A stretch of 56,307 nucleotides of DNA from Anaerobium acetethylicum (GCF_900096945.1 NZ_FMKA01000024.1:1-56307); one strand, 5' to 3'; positions 1-8,700 are shown, counted from the first letter of the stretch. The notes: generated by a model from the sequence alone, not told the origin. Numbers and translations are program-made.

Positions 1-2159
1 CAGAACCATTAAAGGCAGATACAGATGAAGATGGAGTTTCAGATGGAAAAGAGATTGAATTAGGAACAGATCCACTTACACTTCAGACAAGTTTTCAGGT
101 ATCTGTATCATCAGAAAATGCTGGACAGGTAAAAGCGTCTGTTGATATAGAACTTACGGGTGCGCAGGTGGAAACACTGAATGTAGAAGTCGCAGAAAAT
201 GAGTTTTTATTTCCAGAAACAATCCCGGGTTATATAGGGGAAGCATATGATTTTAGTGTGGATGGTACATTTGATGCAGCAACGATTCATTTTGAATTTG
301 CAGAAGAACTATTGGAAACAAAAGACTTTGAACCAATTATATACTATTTTAATGAAGAGGAGCAGCAATTAGAACCCTTGGATACAACCGTTTCTGGAAA
401 TGTAGCAAGTGCCCGGACAAACCATTTTTCCACATACATTCTGATAAACAGAGTGGTATATGAAGATTCGTATCAATGGATTGACGAATGGGATACAGAA
501 GGTTTTAACAGTGTTGAACTTGTACTTGTGATAGATGATTCAGGCAGCATGACATCAAATGATAGAACAAACCAACGATTGGCAGTGGCGCAGAGTCTGG
601 TTGAAAAGCTTCCTGCTGATAGTAAAGTAGGTGTTATTAAATTTACCAGTTCAGCAACAGCATTGACTTCAACACTGACAGAAGACAAAGAAGAAGCAAA
701 ATCTTTCTTAAATAGCAGCTATTTCAAGTCATCTGGTGGTACTTATATGTATACTGCAATCAAGAAAGGCATTTCATTATTTGAATCAACAGATGAGAAA
801 ACCTTAAAGATGATGGTGGTATTAAGTGATGGTGAAACATCTGATACCAGTCAGCATTCAACAGTTGTGTCTTTGGCAAATAATACAGCTGGTATGTTTT
901 ATCTTGCATCCTATGCAGGTCAACTGGAAGAAATTTATAATGATATAAACAATAAAATCGATATCGGAACGGATAGTGATTCGGATGGAATAGCGGATTA
1001 CTACGAAGATAATATGGTCATTTTTAATGGTGTTAAAATTAAGTTGGATAAAAACAATCCGGATACAGATGGAGATGGCTTGCTTGATGGTGAGGAAATT
1101 GTCGAGCTTAAATATAAATATAATGAAGACAAAACCAAGGTGCGTGTCACTGGAAAATTCAAATCCAATCCAGCAAGTATTGATACAGATGGAGATGGTT
1201 TGTATGATAACGCAGCCAGAATAGCTAAAGGAGTGGTTGTGGCACCGATAGATCCAGAACCTGCTAATAAAAACGGATTAACTGGTTTCTGGGATAACCA
1301 TGTGGAGGGACAGCAATGCGGCGTTGCTTCAACAGAATATAATAATGATTATGGATTAAAGATTCCGGAATTATCAGCATTGATAAAAGAAGAATTGGGA
1401 GTCAGTATTCCAAATAGTCAGGAAATAGCAGATGCTTGTGTAGAAATCATTTTAAAATCAAGAGAATCGGTAAATTCCAATAAATACGCTATCCGAACAG
1501 CCGCCTTGATTATCAAACGATTTTGTAAAGGAAAGGCAGCGACTGTTGCCGGGGCATATTTGTTGAATTTTGTATATGACGAAGATAAGGCTGCTTATCA
1601 TTCCCAACCGGATACGTGGCAGCGATACTTTGGGTATAATGACTTTTATGATGATGTGTTCAGGATTGGCTCATATATGCATTATAAACCAGTTGAATTT
1701 TCAGTTGGAACAGAAGAATATGTGTTATGGTTATGGAAAGGAGATTACTGGAATCTGCACAGCGGAGCAGAGATGGGCTTGTATACATCTCCTGACATCT
1801 ATTCAGGAACCGAACAGTATGATGCCGTTGATTTTGAAGTGCCTATGAACTTGAGTTTGTACAACTATTATGGAAAGAGCAGTATTGAAAATATATTCAA
1901 TTGGTCACCGGAGGAAGACCAGTGGTGGATTACAGGCTTTAGTGGACAGAATCGGGATTTTATAGAACCGGACAGAGAATTAATGGCAATAATTGGAACT
2001 GTTGATCTGTCAGAACATACTGAGATATATGCATCATTAAAAGATAAATACGATAAAGATAGAGGTATTTATATTAAGTATAATTTAGAGATGATTTTTG
2101 ATGATAAGGAGCATATGGTATGGATAAACTGGTACGAAGGGGTAACGCAACGAAAATAG
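1..2159 (+). CDS. VWA-domain protein with calcium-binding TSP3-like repeats (5' truncated by window edge)
   Basis: The frame is open from base 3 to the stop at 2157-2159, so the gene starts before the window; a GTG at 168 is in frame but has no convincing ribosome site and lies inside the protein. A von Willebrand factor A domain starts near 510, with the metal-binding DDSGS (MIDAS) motif at 534-548. Short Asp-rich repeats of thrombospondin type 3 form (DTDxDGxxDG) lie near 18-50, 970-1000, 1062-1085 and 1182-1210, and probably bind calcium. The region after 1280 has no domain I recognise. Proteins of this build are usually exported adhesins or surface proteins; the signal peptide would be outside the window. 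The stop overlaps the start of the next gene by 40 bp, so the two are probably cotranscribed. Confidence 0.85.
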   Translation, partial: EPLKADTDEDGVSDGKEIELGTDPLTLQTSFQVSVSSENAGQVKASVDIELTGAQVETLNVEVAENEFLFPETIPGYIGEAYDFSVDGTFDAATIHFEFAEELLETKDFEPIIYYFNEEEQQLEPLDTTVSGNVASARTNHFSTYILINRVVYEDSYQWIDEWDTEGFNSVELVLVIDDSGSMTSNDRTNQRLAVAQSLVEKLPADSKVGVIKFTSSATALTSTLTEDKEEAKSFLNSSYFKSSGGTYMYTAIKKGISLFESTDEKTLKMMVVLSDGETSDTSQHSTVVSLANNTAGMFYLASYAGQLEEIYNDINNKIDIGTDSDSDGIADYYEDNMVIFNGVKIKLDKNNPDTDGDGLLDGEEIVELKYKYNEDKTKVRVTGKFKSNPASIDTDGDGLYDNAARIAKGVVVAPIDPEPANKNGLTGFWDNHVEGQQCGVASTEYNNDYGLKIPELSALIKEELGVSIPNSQEIADACVEIILKSRESVNSNKYAIRTAALIIKRFCKGKAATVAGAYLLNFVYDEDKAAYHSQPDTWQRYFGYNDFYDDVFRIGSYMHYKPVEFSVGTEEYVLWLWKGDYWNLHSGAEMGLYTSPDIYSGTEQYDAVDFEVPMNLSLYNYYGKSSIENIFNWSPEEDQWWITGFSGQNRDFIEPDRELMAIIGTVDLSEHTEIYASLKDKYDKDRGIYIKYNLEMIFDDKEHMVWINWYEGVTQRK

Positions 2160-2162
2160 GAA
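2111..2162 (+). repeat. Direct repeat, copy 1 (VWA/lipoprotein gene junction)
   Basis: This 52-bp segment spans the end of the VWA gene and the start of the lipoprotein gene. It recurs nearly unchanged 560 bp downstream (2671-2722), differing at only a handful of bases. Confidence 0.8.
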
Positions 2163-2668
2163 AGATATTTTTGAGTTCGTTTTTGTGTCTGATCTTCTTG
2201 TCATTAAGCGGATGCGTCAGGTCCAGTGGGGATTATCTTACGGATGAACAGATAACGGAACAAGTCAGCAATGAATTAATGGAAGCCCTGGTAATTGAAG
2301 ATTTACAGGCTGTAAAGGCATTGTTGTGTCCGTATTTTCAAGAAACACACTCAGAGCTGGATAAAGAAATCAGTGGTATATTTGATTTTATGGATGGGGA
2401 CATCATATCCTATGATGAACCAGACGGTGCTCTTTCTGGTGGTGCTACTACAGATTGGGAATGGGTAGAAAAATCTGCCATTCCTGAAATAGTTAATATA
2501 AAAACGACTGGTGGTAAGAAGTATACTATTAGCTATATGTACTATTTTATTAATAAGGAAAATCCGGAATTGTTAGGTATTGCATATATCAATGTGGTGT
2601 TAAACAATGACAAAGATGATACACCGATTATACAGTATATTATTGACGCGGAGGAAAGTGGTGATTAA
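2120..2668 (+). CDS. DUF5104-like lipoprotein
   Basis: A 182-residue protein with a positively charged N-terminus, a hydrophobic segment and a lipobox (LSLSGC), so it should be lipid-anchored on the outer face of the membrane. The mature part is acidic with alternating charged and aromatic residues and resembles small DUF5104-type lipoproteins of Firmicutes; no catalytic motif is visible. The ATG at 2120 lies inside the end of the VWA gene, which suggests translational coupling. It may assist or anchor the neighbouring VWA surface protein, but that is inference from position only. Confidence 0.7.
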   Translation: MDKLVRRGNATKIGKIFLSSFLCLIFLSLSGCVRSSGDYLTDEQITEQVSNELMEALVIEDLQAVKALLCPYFQETHSELDKEISGIFDFMDGDIISYDEPDGALSGGATTDWEWVEKSAIPEIVNIKTTGGKKYTISYMYYFINKENPELLGIAYINVVLNNDKDDTPIIQYIIDAEESGD

Positions 2669-2670
2669 AA

Positions 2671-2722
2671 GAACATGTTATGGATAAACTGGTATGAAGG
2701 GGTAATGCAATGAAAATAGGAA
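2671..2722 (+). repeat. Direct repeat, copy 2 (decayed duplicate of the gene junction)
   Basis: This copy lies just after the lipoprotein stop. It can encode the same VWA C-terminal peptide (WINWYEG...Q) and the same lipoprotein start (MDKLV), but the latter stops at once. It looks like the scar of a second VWA-lipoprotein cassette lost by recombination. Confidence 0.75.
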
Positions 2723-2758
2723 GTATGCGGTACCTGACACCATAAACAGGTTCAGGGG

Positions 2759-2860
2759 TTGCAAGCCATCAGCCAATATGTTACTATAATCAAAAATAAA
2801 ATATCAGACGGTCTTTTGCCACCGGGTAAAAGAGTTATGCGTCAGTCTTTCCATCGTTAG
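2759..2860 (+). pseudogene. Fragment of a GntR-family regulator (N-terminal helix only)
   Basis: One frame over 34 codons reads as the first part of a GntR winged-helix domain: a helix of the QYVTIIKNKISDG type followed by LLPPGKRV, the pattern that normally leads into the recognition helix. It then stops at 2858-2860. No start with a ribosome site is present. It is probably a leftover of a regulator that once preceded the MATE gene; a chance similarity cannot be excluded. Confidence 0.5.
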
Positions 2861-2896
2861 GTCTAAGAAGATGGAAAGGCTGGCGCTATTTTTTTG
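2845..2896 (+). terminator. Stem-loop with downstream T-run
   Basis: Arms 2845-2855 and 2870-2880 pair over 11 bp (one G-U), and a run of seven T lies at 2890-2896. The 9-bp gap between stem and T-run weakens the call. It would insulate the MATE gene from upstream transcription. Confidence 0.5.
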
Positions 2897-2956
2897 TCAG
2901 CGGAAGTTCGCCCTATGATAAAAAAACGTTCTGCGTAGGATAATGATGGAGGAAAA

Positions 2957-4270
2957 ATGAAACAGTTGTCAAATTTAAAAGAATTTATGTATTATACCGT
3001 AATGAATGTGATCGGCATGACAGGGTTGTCCTGCTACATTCTGGCGGATACTTTTTTTGTATCAAAAGGGCTTGGCGCAAACGGGCTGACTGCGCTGAAC
3101 CTGGCAATCCCGGTCTATAGTTTCGTGCACGGATCCGGACTTATGATCGGCATGGGAGGAGCAACGAAATATGCCATCTTTAAAGGACAGCAATCCAGGA
3201 AGAATGCGGAGAGAGTCTTCACAAATGCAGTCTTCACAGGGGCTGTGATGATGGCCGTTTTTTTCCTGGCGGGAATTTTCCTTTCAGGGCAGATTGCATC
3301 GCTGCTAGGGGCGGACCAGACTGTTTTTGCCATGACGAAAACATATTTGAAAGTAATCCTTCTGTTTGCACCGGCATTTATTTTGAATGACATTATGATC
3401 TGCTTTGTGAGAAACGACGGCAATCCGAAGCTGTCTATGATTGCGATGCTGACAGGAAGCTTTTCCAATATCATTCTGGATTATCTGTTCATTTTTCCGA
3501 TGAAGATGGGAATCCTGGGAGCCGTGCTGGCAACAGGACTCGCTCCGGTGATCAGCCTCTGTATATTGTCGGTTCATTTTATGAAAAAGCAGAATCAGTT
3601 TTACCTTATAAAAACGCCAGTCAGTCTGGACCTTGTGAAAGCGACTGTTCAGATTGGCTTCCCATCGCTGATTACAGAAGTTGCCTCGGGAATCGTCATG
3701 ATCGTATTCAACATGATTATTCTGAATATCCAGGGGAATGTTGGGGTGGCGGCATATGGGGTGATCGCCAACCTGTCACTGGTGGTTACCGCCATCTATA
3801 CCGGGATTGCACAGGGAATGCAGCCCCTTACAAGCCGTGCCTATGGACACGGTGATACGAAAACCATTCGGCAGATATTCCGCTATGGGGTCCTTACAAT
3901 GCTTGTAATTTCTATTGTGATTTATGGGTTCACGTTTGGAATGGCAGAACCGATTGTTGAAATATTCAATAGCGGACACAATGTGAAGATGCACGAGATT
4001 GCAACGACAGGATTAAAACTTTATTTTATTGCAATCCCATTTATGGGATTTAATATCGTGTCGGCCATGCTGTTTTCATCCACGGAAAAAGTGTTGTCAG
4101 CACAGGTGGTATCCTTGTCAAGGGGGATTGTGATCAGTATCCCGATGGCATTTTTGCTGTCACAGGCGGCAGGGCTATATGGGGTATGGCTGACTATTCC
4201 GATTACGGAAGGGGTTGTTACAGTTTTGGCTGTTGCTTTTTTTGGCAGAGGGTTTAGAGGGGAAAAGTAA
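2957..4270 (+). CDS. MATE-family multidrug/cation efflux transporter
   Basis: A 437-residue integral membrane protein of the usual MATE length with about twelve hydrophobic segments in two similar halves. The N-terminal portion (TGLSCYILADTFFVSKGLGANGLTALN) and the A-L-N-L-A-I-P context are typical of the Clostridial NorM/DinF-like branch. It should export cationic drugs or metabolites in exchange for sodium or protons. The ATG follows GATGGAGGAAAA closely, so the start is well supported. The gene stands alone, with a weak terminator before it and a strong one after it. The substrate cannot be told from sequence. Confidence 0.9.
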   Translation: MKQLSNLKEFMYYTVMNVIGMTGLSCYILADTFFVSKGLGANGLTALNLAIPVYSFVHGSGLMIGMGGATKYAIFKGQQSRKNAERVFTNAVFTGAVMMAVFFLAGIFLSGQIASLLGADQTVFAMTKTYLKVILLFAPAFILNDIMICFVRNDGNPKLSMIAMLTGSFSNIILDYLFIFPMKMGILGAVLATGLAPVISLCILSVHFMKKQNQFYLIKTPVSLDLVKATVQIGFPSLITEVASGIVMIVFNMIILNIQGNVGVAAYGVIANLSLVVTAIYTGIAQGMQPLTSRAYGHGDTKTIRQIFRYGVLTMLVISIVIYGFTFGMAEPIVEIFNSGHNVKMHEIATTGLKLYFIAIPFMGFNIVSAMLFSSTEKVLSAQVVSLSRGIVISIPMAFLLSQAAGLYGVWLTIPITEGVVTVLAVAFFGRGFRGEK

Positions 4271-4290
4271 GACTTATACCTCCATACCAT

Positions 4291-4325
4291 AAAAAAGCGC
4301 GCTGGTTAGAGCCAGCGCGCTTTTT
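4291..4325. terminator. Bidirectional Rho-independent terminator
   Basis: GCGCGCTGG (4297-4305) pairs with CCAGCGCGC (4312-4320), flanked by A6 on the left and T5 on the right. It can therefore serve both the MATE gene (+) and the converging hicAB operon (-). Confidence 0.9.
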
Positions 4326-4352
4326 CAATCCCCATGAATATTATATTCTGCA

Positions 4353-4751
4353 CTATCTTGCAAGTTTTGTCATCAGAGCTTCCTGGAGCACCTGTGAAAA
4401 GTTGATACCCTGTGCGATGGCTGCCTCGTTAAGCCATTCAGGAATGCTTAAGGTTTTCTTTACGGCCTTAGAGTTGTTTTTCTTTTTATACTGCATCATG
4501 TCAAACTCGATTACAACCAGAAACTGCCCTTCTTCAAGGCTGATGTCCTGGGGCTTGGATGGAGCCGGAATCTCTTCTTTGTTATCTTCCAGATAGGAGA
4601 GGACAAGTCCGAGACAATCGAAAGCGAGTTCGTAGGATTCTTCCATATTGCTTCCGCCAGTCACACATCCTTCAACATCTGGGAAAAATACAGTAAAAGC
4701 TCCATCTTCGTCTGGTTCGAAGATAGCAGGATAAAATAATTTGTTTTTCAT
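4353..4751 (-). CDS. hicB: HicB-family antitoxin
   Basis: 132 residues. The N-terminal half has the HicB fold signature (YPAIFEPDEDGAFTVFFPDVEGCVTGG, then an S/Y-rich helix), a degraded RNase H-like domain that binds and blocks HicA. The C-terminal part (SIPEWLNEAAIAQGINFSQVLQEAL) resembles a DNA-binding ribbon-helix-helix, as in HicB proteins that repress their own promoter. An AGGAGGT ribosome site precedes the ATG. It is the second gene of the operon, 19 bp after hicA. Confidence 0.9.
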   Translation of the reverse strand: MKNKLFYPAIFEPDEDGAFTVFFPDVEGCVTGGSNMEESYELAFDCLGLVLSYLEDNKEEIPAPSKPQDISLEEGQFLVVIEFDMMQYKKKNNSKAVKKTLSIPEWLNEAAIAQGINFSQVLQEALMTKLAR

Positions 4752-4770
4752 ATGATTACCTCCTGCAGGG

Positions 4771-4959
4771 CTATTTGAGCCCCGCCTGCTTCAAGATTCT
4801 GTTTTCTAAGCCCTTGCCCAAGGCTTTGCTATGATAAGGGACGGTGGTTCTCTTGTTTGTCTCTTTGTTTTCGAAGAATTTATGTGAACCGTCCTGTCCA
4901 AGCTCCCGAAAGCCGTTCTGCTCAAGGAGCTTTATCATTTCCTTTGGTGTCATCGGCAT
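4771..4959 (-). CDS. hicA: HicA-family mRNA interferase toxin
   Basis: A 62-residue protein, standard length for HicA. It has the compact double-stranded RNA-binding-like fold signature: MTPKEMIKLLEQNGF, then GSHKFF with the catalytic His at residue 26, then a basic C-terminus with VPYHSKALGKG. HicA cleaves mRNA and is neutralised by HicB. The start is set by AGAAGGAGAT seven bases upstream of the first ATG; a second ATG two codons later is possible. All key residues appear intact, so the toxin is probably functional. Confidence 0.9.
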   Translation of the reverse strand: MPMTPKEMIKLLEQNGFRELGQDGSHKFFENKETNKRTTVPYHSKALGKGLENRILKQAGLK

Positions 4960-4990
4960 GCTTGATATCTCCTTCTGCTATTATATGAAA

Positions 4991-5019
4991 AATATAACAC
5001 GTAATAATACGTACGTCAA
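4991..5019 (-). promoter_or_regulatory. hicAB promoter with internal palindrome
   Basis: On the minus strand TTGACG (5014-5019) and TATATT (4991-4996) are separated by exactly 17 bp. The spacer contains ACGTA-ATAA-TACGT (4999-5012), a perfect inverted repeat well placed to be the HicB operator. Confidence 0.75.
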
Positions 5020-5179
5020 GGGTGGCGCTTATTAAAATCCAACGAAATATCTTAAAGTCAGGGCATGCACGCCACCGTGAATACACATGAATGCTTCTGC
5101 CGGAGGAAGCAATAGAATCTGAAAATCAGGGAAGGAAGCAGCCAGACTGGAAAGCAAAGCCAATCTATATTATAATGGA

Positions 5180-5228
5180 GAAAACAGAAAACAGAAAACA
5201 GAAAACAGAAAATAGAAAACAGAAAGCA
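5180..5228 (+). repeat. Seven tandem copies of a 7-bp unit (GAAAACA)
   Basis: Five copies are exact (GAAAACA), and the fifth and seventh vary by one base (GAAAATA, GAAAGCA). The array lies 36 bp before the DUF1801 start codon. Heptamer arrays of this kind can change length by slippage. Confidence 0.85.
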
Positions 5229-5264
5229 GTTACCAGAAATCTATGCAGAGAGGAAGGTGAATCC

Positions 5265-5741
5265 ATGAAAAAGGAAAGCAGACCTATCGAAAAGCCAATG
5301 ACCCCGGAAGACTATATCAGCCGGCAGCCGGAAGAGCGCAGGGCTGCATTAACGGAACTGAGGCAGGCGATTCTGGAGAATCTGCCCAAAGGGTTTCAAG
5401 AGGTGATGCAATATGGAATGATCGGATATGCGGTGCCCCACGCGCTTTTTCCCGAGGGCTATCATGCCAATCCAGGGGAACCGCTGCCCTTTATGGGGCT
5501 GGCAAACCAGAAGGGCTACATTGCAATTTACCACATGGGCCTGTATGCGGATAAACCCCTTACGGAATGGTTTGAAAAATCCTATGAAGCATTGGGGATT
5601 GGAAAACTGGACATGGGGAAAAGCTGTATCAGGCTTAAGAAAATGAGCAGAATCCCAAAGGAATTAATAGGAGAACTCTGCACAAAAATGACTGTGGAGG
5701 AATATATAGAAATTTATAGAAAAAGCCGGCCGGAAAAATAA
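5265..5741 (+). CDS. DUF1801-family protein (YdhG-like)
   Basis: 158 residues from the ATG at 5265, which is preceded by GAGAGGAAGG. The frame is open further upstream, but that extension merely reads the heptamer array as a low-complexity peptide. The core (PEERRAALTELRQAILENLPKGFQEVMQYGMIGY, then FMGLANQKGYIAIYHMGLY) is characteristic of the DUF1801 alpha/beta fold, related to the CyaY/YjbR-like group. No catalytic function is established. It precedes a DNA repair gene, but a 107-bp gap separates them and cotranscription is uncertain. Confidence 0.8.
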   Translation: MKKESRPIEKPMTPEDYISRQPEERRAALTELRQAILENLPKGFQEVMQYGMIGYAVPHALFPEGYHANPGEPLPFMGLANQKGYIAIYHMGLYADKPLTEWFEKSYEALGIGKLDMGKSCIRLKKMSRIPKELIGELCTKMTVEEYIEIYRKSRPEK

Positions 5742-5848
5742 GGTGGAACATCGCATCTTCAGGCTGCATGCTGATTTGAAAAACAACCATCGCATTCTCG
5801 TGACTTTAGTTGTGAGTCGGATGGCAAAATGAAGGGGGAAAGTTGCGC

Positions 5849-6556
5849 ATGGAAGTAAAGGAAATCATGAATGAACTGAAGTCACTGGGGAAAGAGCGCA
5901 CGAAAAAGAGCTATATGAGCAACGGCGTGAGAGAACCGGTTTTTGGCGTAACAATCAGTGATATGAAGCCGCTGTTTAAAAAGCTGAAATACAACCAGCC
6001 TCTGGCAGAGCAGCTTTATGAAACGGGGAATTATGACGCCATGTATCTGGCGGGCATGATTGCAGAACCTGAGAAAATGACGGCAGAAGATTTTGAGAGA
6101 TGGATGGAAGGCGCCTACTGTTATATGATCTCTGATTTTATCGTGGCGGTAACCCTTGCTGAAACAGACATCGCATTCCAGGTCGCCGACGCCTGGATCG
6201 ACAGCGGTAAAGATCTGAAAATGTCTGCAGGCTGGAGCTGCTACAACTGGCTGCTAGGGAATCGGAAGGATAGCGAATTCGATAAAGACAAGCTCCTGTC
6301 AATGCTTATCCGGGTGGGTGAAACCATAAATGGCCAGCCTGACCGTACGAAATATGCAATGAACAATTTTATTATGGCGGTCGGGATTTCTTATATGCCG
6401 CTTCATGAGGAAGCAAAGAAAATTGCCAGAGAGGTAGGAATGGTAGAGCTTTCAGTAAAAAAGAGTCCCTACCAGACGACTCCTGCAATCGAATATATTG
6501 AAAAGGAAGCCCAAAAAGGAAGGCTTGGCTTTAAGCGTAAACATGTAAGGTGTTGA
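5849..6556 (+). CDS. DNA alkylation repair protein (AlkD-like HEAT-repeat glycosylase)
   Basis: 235 residues from the ATG at 5849, nine bases after GAAGGGGGA; a TTG at 5843 is too close to that site. It is all helical with HEAT-like repeats, of AlkC/AlkD length and pattern (KSYMSNGVREPVFGVTISDMKPLFKK, then DFIVAVTLAETDIAF, WIDSGKDLKMSAGWSCYNWLLGNR). AlkD-type enzymes excise cationic 3- and 7-alkylpurines without base flipping. This subgroup is often annotated only as an AlkD homologue, so the precise activity is uncertain. Confidence 0.8.
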   Translation: MEVKEIMNELKSLGKERTKKSYMSNGVREPVFGVTISDMKPLFKKLKYNQPLAEQLYETGNYDAMYLAGMIAEPEKMTAEDFERWMEGAYCYMISDFIVAVTLAETDIAFQVADAWIDSGKDLKMSAGWSCYNWLLGNRKDSEFDKDKLLSMLIRVGETINGQPDRTKYAMNNFIMAVGISYMPLHEEAKKIAREVGMVELSVKKSPYQTTPAIEYIEKEAQKGRLGFKRKHVRC

Positions 6557-6622
6557 CAGGGCCCGGCTCTGAAACATTACGTTTTGCGCCATAAAAAGAA
6601 ATGACTCAAGGAGGAAAAAACA

Positions 6623-7471
6623 ATGGAAAATGTCTTATTTGCTTTTGCGCTCACGTTGTTTGCTGGCCTCAGTACAGGCATCGGCAGCGCCCTCGCATTT
6701 TTTACAAAAAAGAGCAACACAAGATTCTTAGCAATCAGTCTCGGGTTTTCGGCGGGAGTCATGATCTATGTATCCATGATCGAAATTTTCTTTAAGGCCC
6801 GGACCAGCCTGATGGGCGAGCTTGGCCCGGTAAAAGGCTCCTGGATAACAGTAATATCCTTTTTTGGAGGCATATTTCTGATCGGCATCATTGACAAGCT
6901 GGTCCCGTCCTCTGAAAATCCCCATGAACTTCACTCGATTGAAGAGATGAACGAAGAACACCCGGACGAGGGCCATCATGTGGAGCAGATCAGAAGGAGG
7001 GAAGAGGCAATCAAGAACCAGAAACTCCTGCGCATGGGACTTTTCACAGCGATTGCAATTTCCATCCATAATCTTCCGGAAGGTCTTGCCACCTTTATTG
7101 CGGCCCTGCAGGAACCGAAGGTTGCCATTCCCATTGCCGTGGCCATTGCGATCCATAATATACCTGAGGGGATAGCTGTTTCAGTCCCTATATACTTTGC
7201 AACCGGAAGCCGGAGGAAAGCTTTTTTGTATTCTTTTTTATCGGGTCTCACGGAACCGGTAGGCGCCCTGCTTGGTTATCTGGTCTTAATGCCGATCATG
7301 AGCGATGCGCTGATGGGAATTATTTTCGCCCTGGTGGCGGGGATCATGGTCTTCATTTCTCTGGATGAACTGCTTCCCTCAGCCAGAGAATATGGGGAAC
7401 ACCATCTGTCGATGTATGGCCTTGTGGCAGGAATGATGGTCATGGCTGTCAGTCTGCTGCTCTTTATTTAG
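6623..7471 (+). CDS. ZIP-family divalent metal transporter (ZupT-like)
   Basis: 282 residues, about eight hydrophobic segments, start supported by AAGGAGGA. Two metal-site motifs in the fourth and fifth membrane helices are intact: HNLPEG (His149) and HNIPEG (His178). A cytoplasmic His/Glu-rich loop around residues 98-122 (HELHSIEEMNEEHPDEGHH) is typical of ZIP metal-binding loops. The protein should import zinc, iron or manganese down its gradient. No metal-regulator site was recognised upstream, and it seems monocistronic. Confidence 0.9.
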   Translation: MENVLFAFALTLFAGLSTGIGSALAFFTKKSNTRFLAISLGFSAGVMIYVSMIEIFFKARTSLMGELGPVKGSWITVISFFGGIFLIGIIDKLVPSSENPHELHSIEEMNEEHPDEGHHVEQIRRREEAIKNQKLLRMGLFTAIAISIHNLPEGLATFIAALQEPKVAIPIAVAIAIHNIPEGIAVSVPIYFATGSRRKAFLYSFLSGLTEPVGALLGYLVLMPIMSDALMGIIFALVAGIMVFISLDELLPSAREYGEHHLSMYGLVAGMMVMAVSLLLFI

Positions 7472-7575
7472 TGAACAAATTGTCCGCATTTGATGAAAAG
7501 TCCAGAAAAATCATGTATACTAGACAGATAAGATCCATGTTGTCTTGAAGAGTATGTTGATTGAGAGGTTTCCAT

Positions 7576-8700
7576 ATGAGAAAGAAAATCATGGCGGTTA
7601 TCATAACCGCCATTTTAGTTGCAGGGTGCGGTCGTGCTTCGGTGCCCCTGCATGAAAATAAAGAACAGACAGAAGCAGTAAATGAAACAGAAACAGCAGA
7701 GACAGAAAAAACGTCCCAGGAAATGCAGCAGGAAGAGACGGATACCGGGAATCCGGTGCCTGATGAGTCTGCGGCAGCAGATCCGAAGTCGGGTATCGAT
7801 CTGAACCTGAAGCCCAACGAAGCCGGAAAAATAATGGTGCTGATGTATCATAATATCGGAAATGAAGAAAAGGAATGGACGAGGACTCCGGCCAACTTCT
7901 TGAAGGACCTGAATACCTTATATGAAAAAGGCTACAGGCCGATCAGCCTGAAGGAGTATGTGACGGGCCAGATCACAACGGAGCAGGGCTATACCCCGGT
8001 GGTCATAACCTTTGACGACGGGAATCTGAATAATTTCCAATATCTCGACAGCGGGCTTGTCGATCCGGAATCAGCCGTGGGGATGCTGCTGGATTTCCAT
8101 GAGGAGCATGAGGATTTCCCCATTGAAGCGACGTTCTTTCTGAATGGAGACGGACCGTTTGGCCAAAAAGGGCTTGAAAGCCAGAAGATCAATTTCCTCA
8201 TTGATCAGGGAATGGATGTGGGCAATCATACGAAGGGACACGCCAACTTCAAGAGTGCAGCAGGTGAGGAAATACAGGAGCAGATCGGTTCCCAGGCCCA
8301 GTACCTGGAAGGCATGATAGAAGAAGAGGGCTATCAGGTGAATACCCTTGCGCTGCCTTTTGGTGCAAGGCCGAAGGATGAGACTCTGACTGGGTACCTG
8401 GCTTCGGGAAGCTTTGGTGGCGTTACCTACGAGAACATAGCGGTCCTGAATGTCGGATGGAATCCCGGATACTCCCCTTATGATGGAAGGTTTGACTATC
8501 AAAGCATACCCAGAATAAGGGCCAGCGAAATGAACGTGGATAACGTGGGGCTTTATAATTATCTTGATTATTTCGACCGGAATCCACAGGAGAGGTTCGT
8601 CAGCGACGGGGTGGAGGGCATTGTCACCATCCCGGAAGGAAAACAGGAGATGATCAGCAACACGGGTGGCAGGGAACTCAATCCCTATTCCCCGCAATAA
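7576..8700 (+). CDS. Polysaccharide deacetylase lipoprotein (NodB fold, CE4)
   Basis: 374 residues from the ATG at 7576 (GAGAGG upstream; a TTG at 7561 is in frame but lacks a site). The lipobox Cys is residue 18, followed by a Thr/Glu-rich linker to about residue 80. The NodB domain then carries the catalytic TFDDG (Asp147, Asp148) and the metal-binding HTKGH (His218, His222). It should remove N- or O-acetyl groups from cell-wall or extracellular polysaccharide on the outer membrane face. The DUF4015 lipoprotein gene follows after 20 bp, so the pair is probably an operon acting on the same envelope polymer. Confidence 0.88.
   Translation: MRKKIMAVIITAILVAGCGRASVPLHENKEQTEAVNETETAETEKTSQEMQQEETDTGNPVPDESAAADPKSGIDLNLKPNEAGKIMVLMYHNIGNEEKEWTRTPANFLKDLNTLYEKGYRPISLKEYVTGQITTEQGYTPVVITFDDGNLNNFQYLDSGLVDPESAVGMLLDFHEEHEDFPIEATFFLNGDGPFGQKGLESQKINFLIDQGMDVGNHTKGHANFKSAAGEEIQEQIGSQAQYLEGMIEEEGYQVNTLALPFGARPKDETLTGYLASGSFGGVTYENIAVLNVGWNPGYSPYDGRFDYQSIPRIRASEMNVDNVGLYNYLDYFDRNPQERFVSDGVEGIVTIPEGKQEMISNTGGRELNPYSPQ

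Noticed and set aside
5180-5228. Possible CRISPR-like array
   Set aside because: Units are 7 bp with no spacers and no cas genes in the window.
5091-5264. N-terminal extension of the DUF1801 frame
   Set aside because: It is a translation of the heptamer array; the real start is the ATG at 5265 with its own ribosome site.
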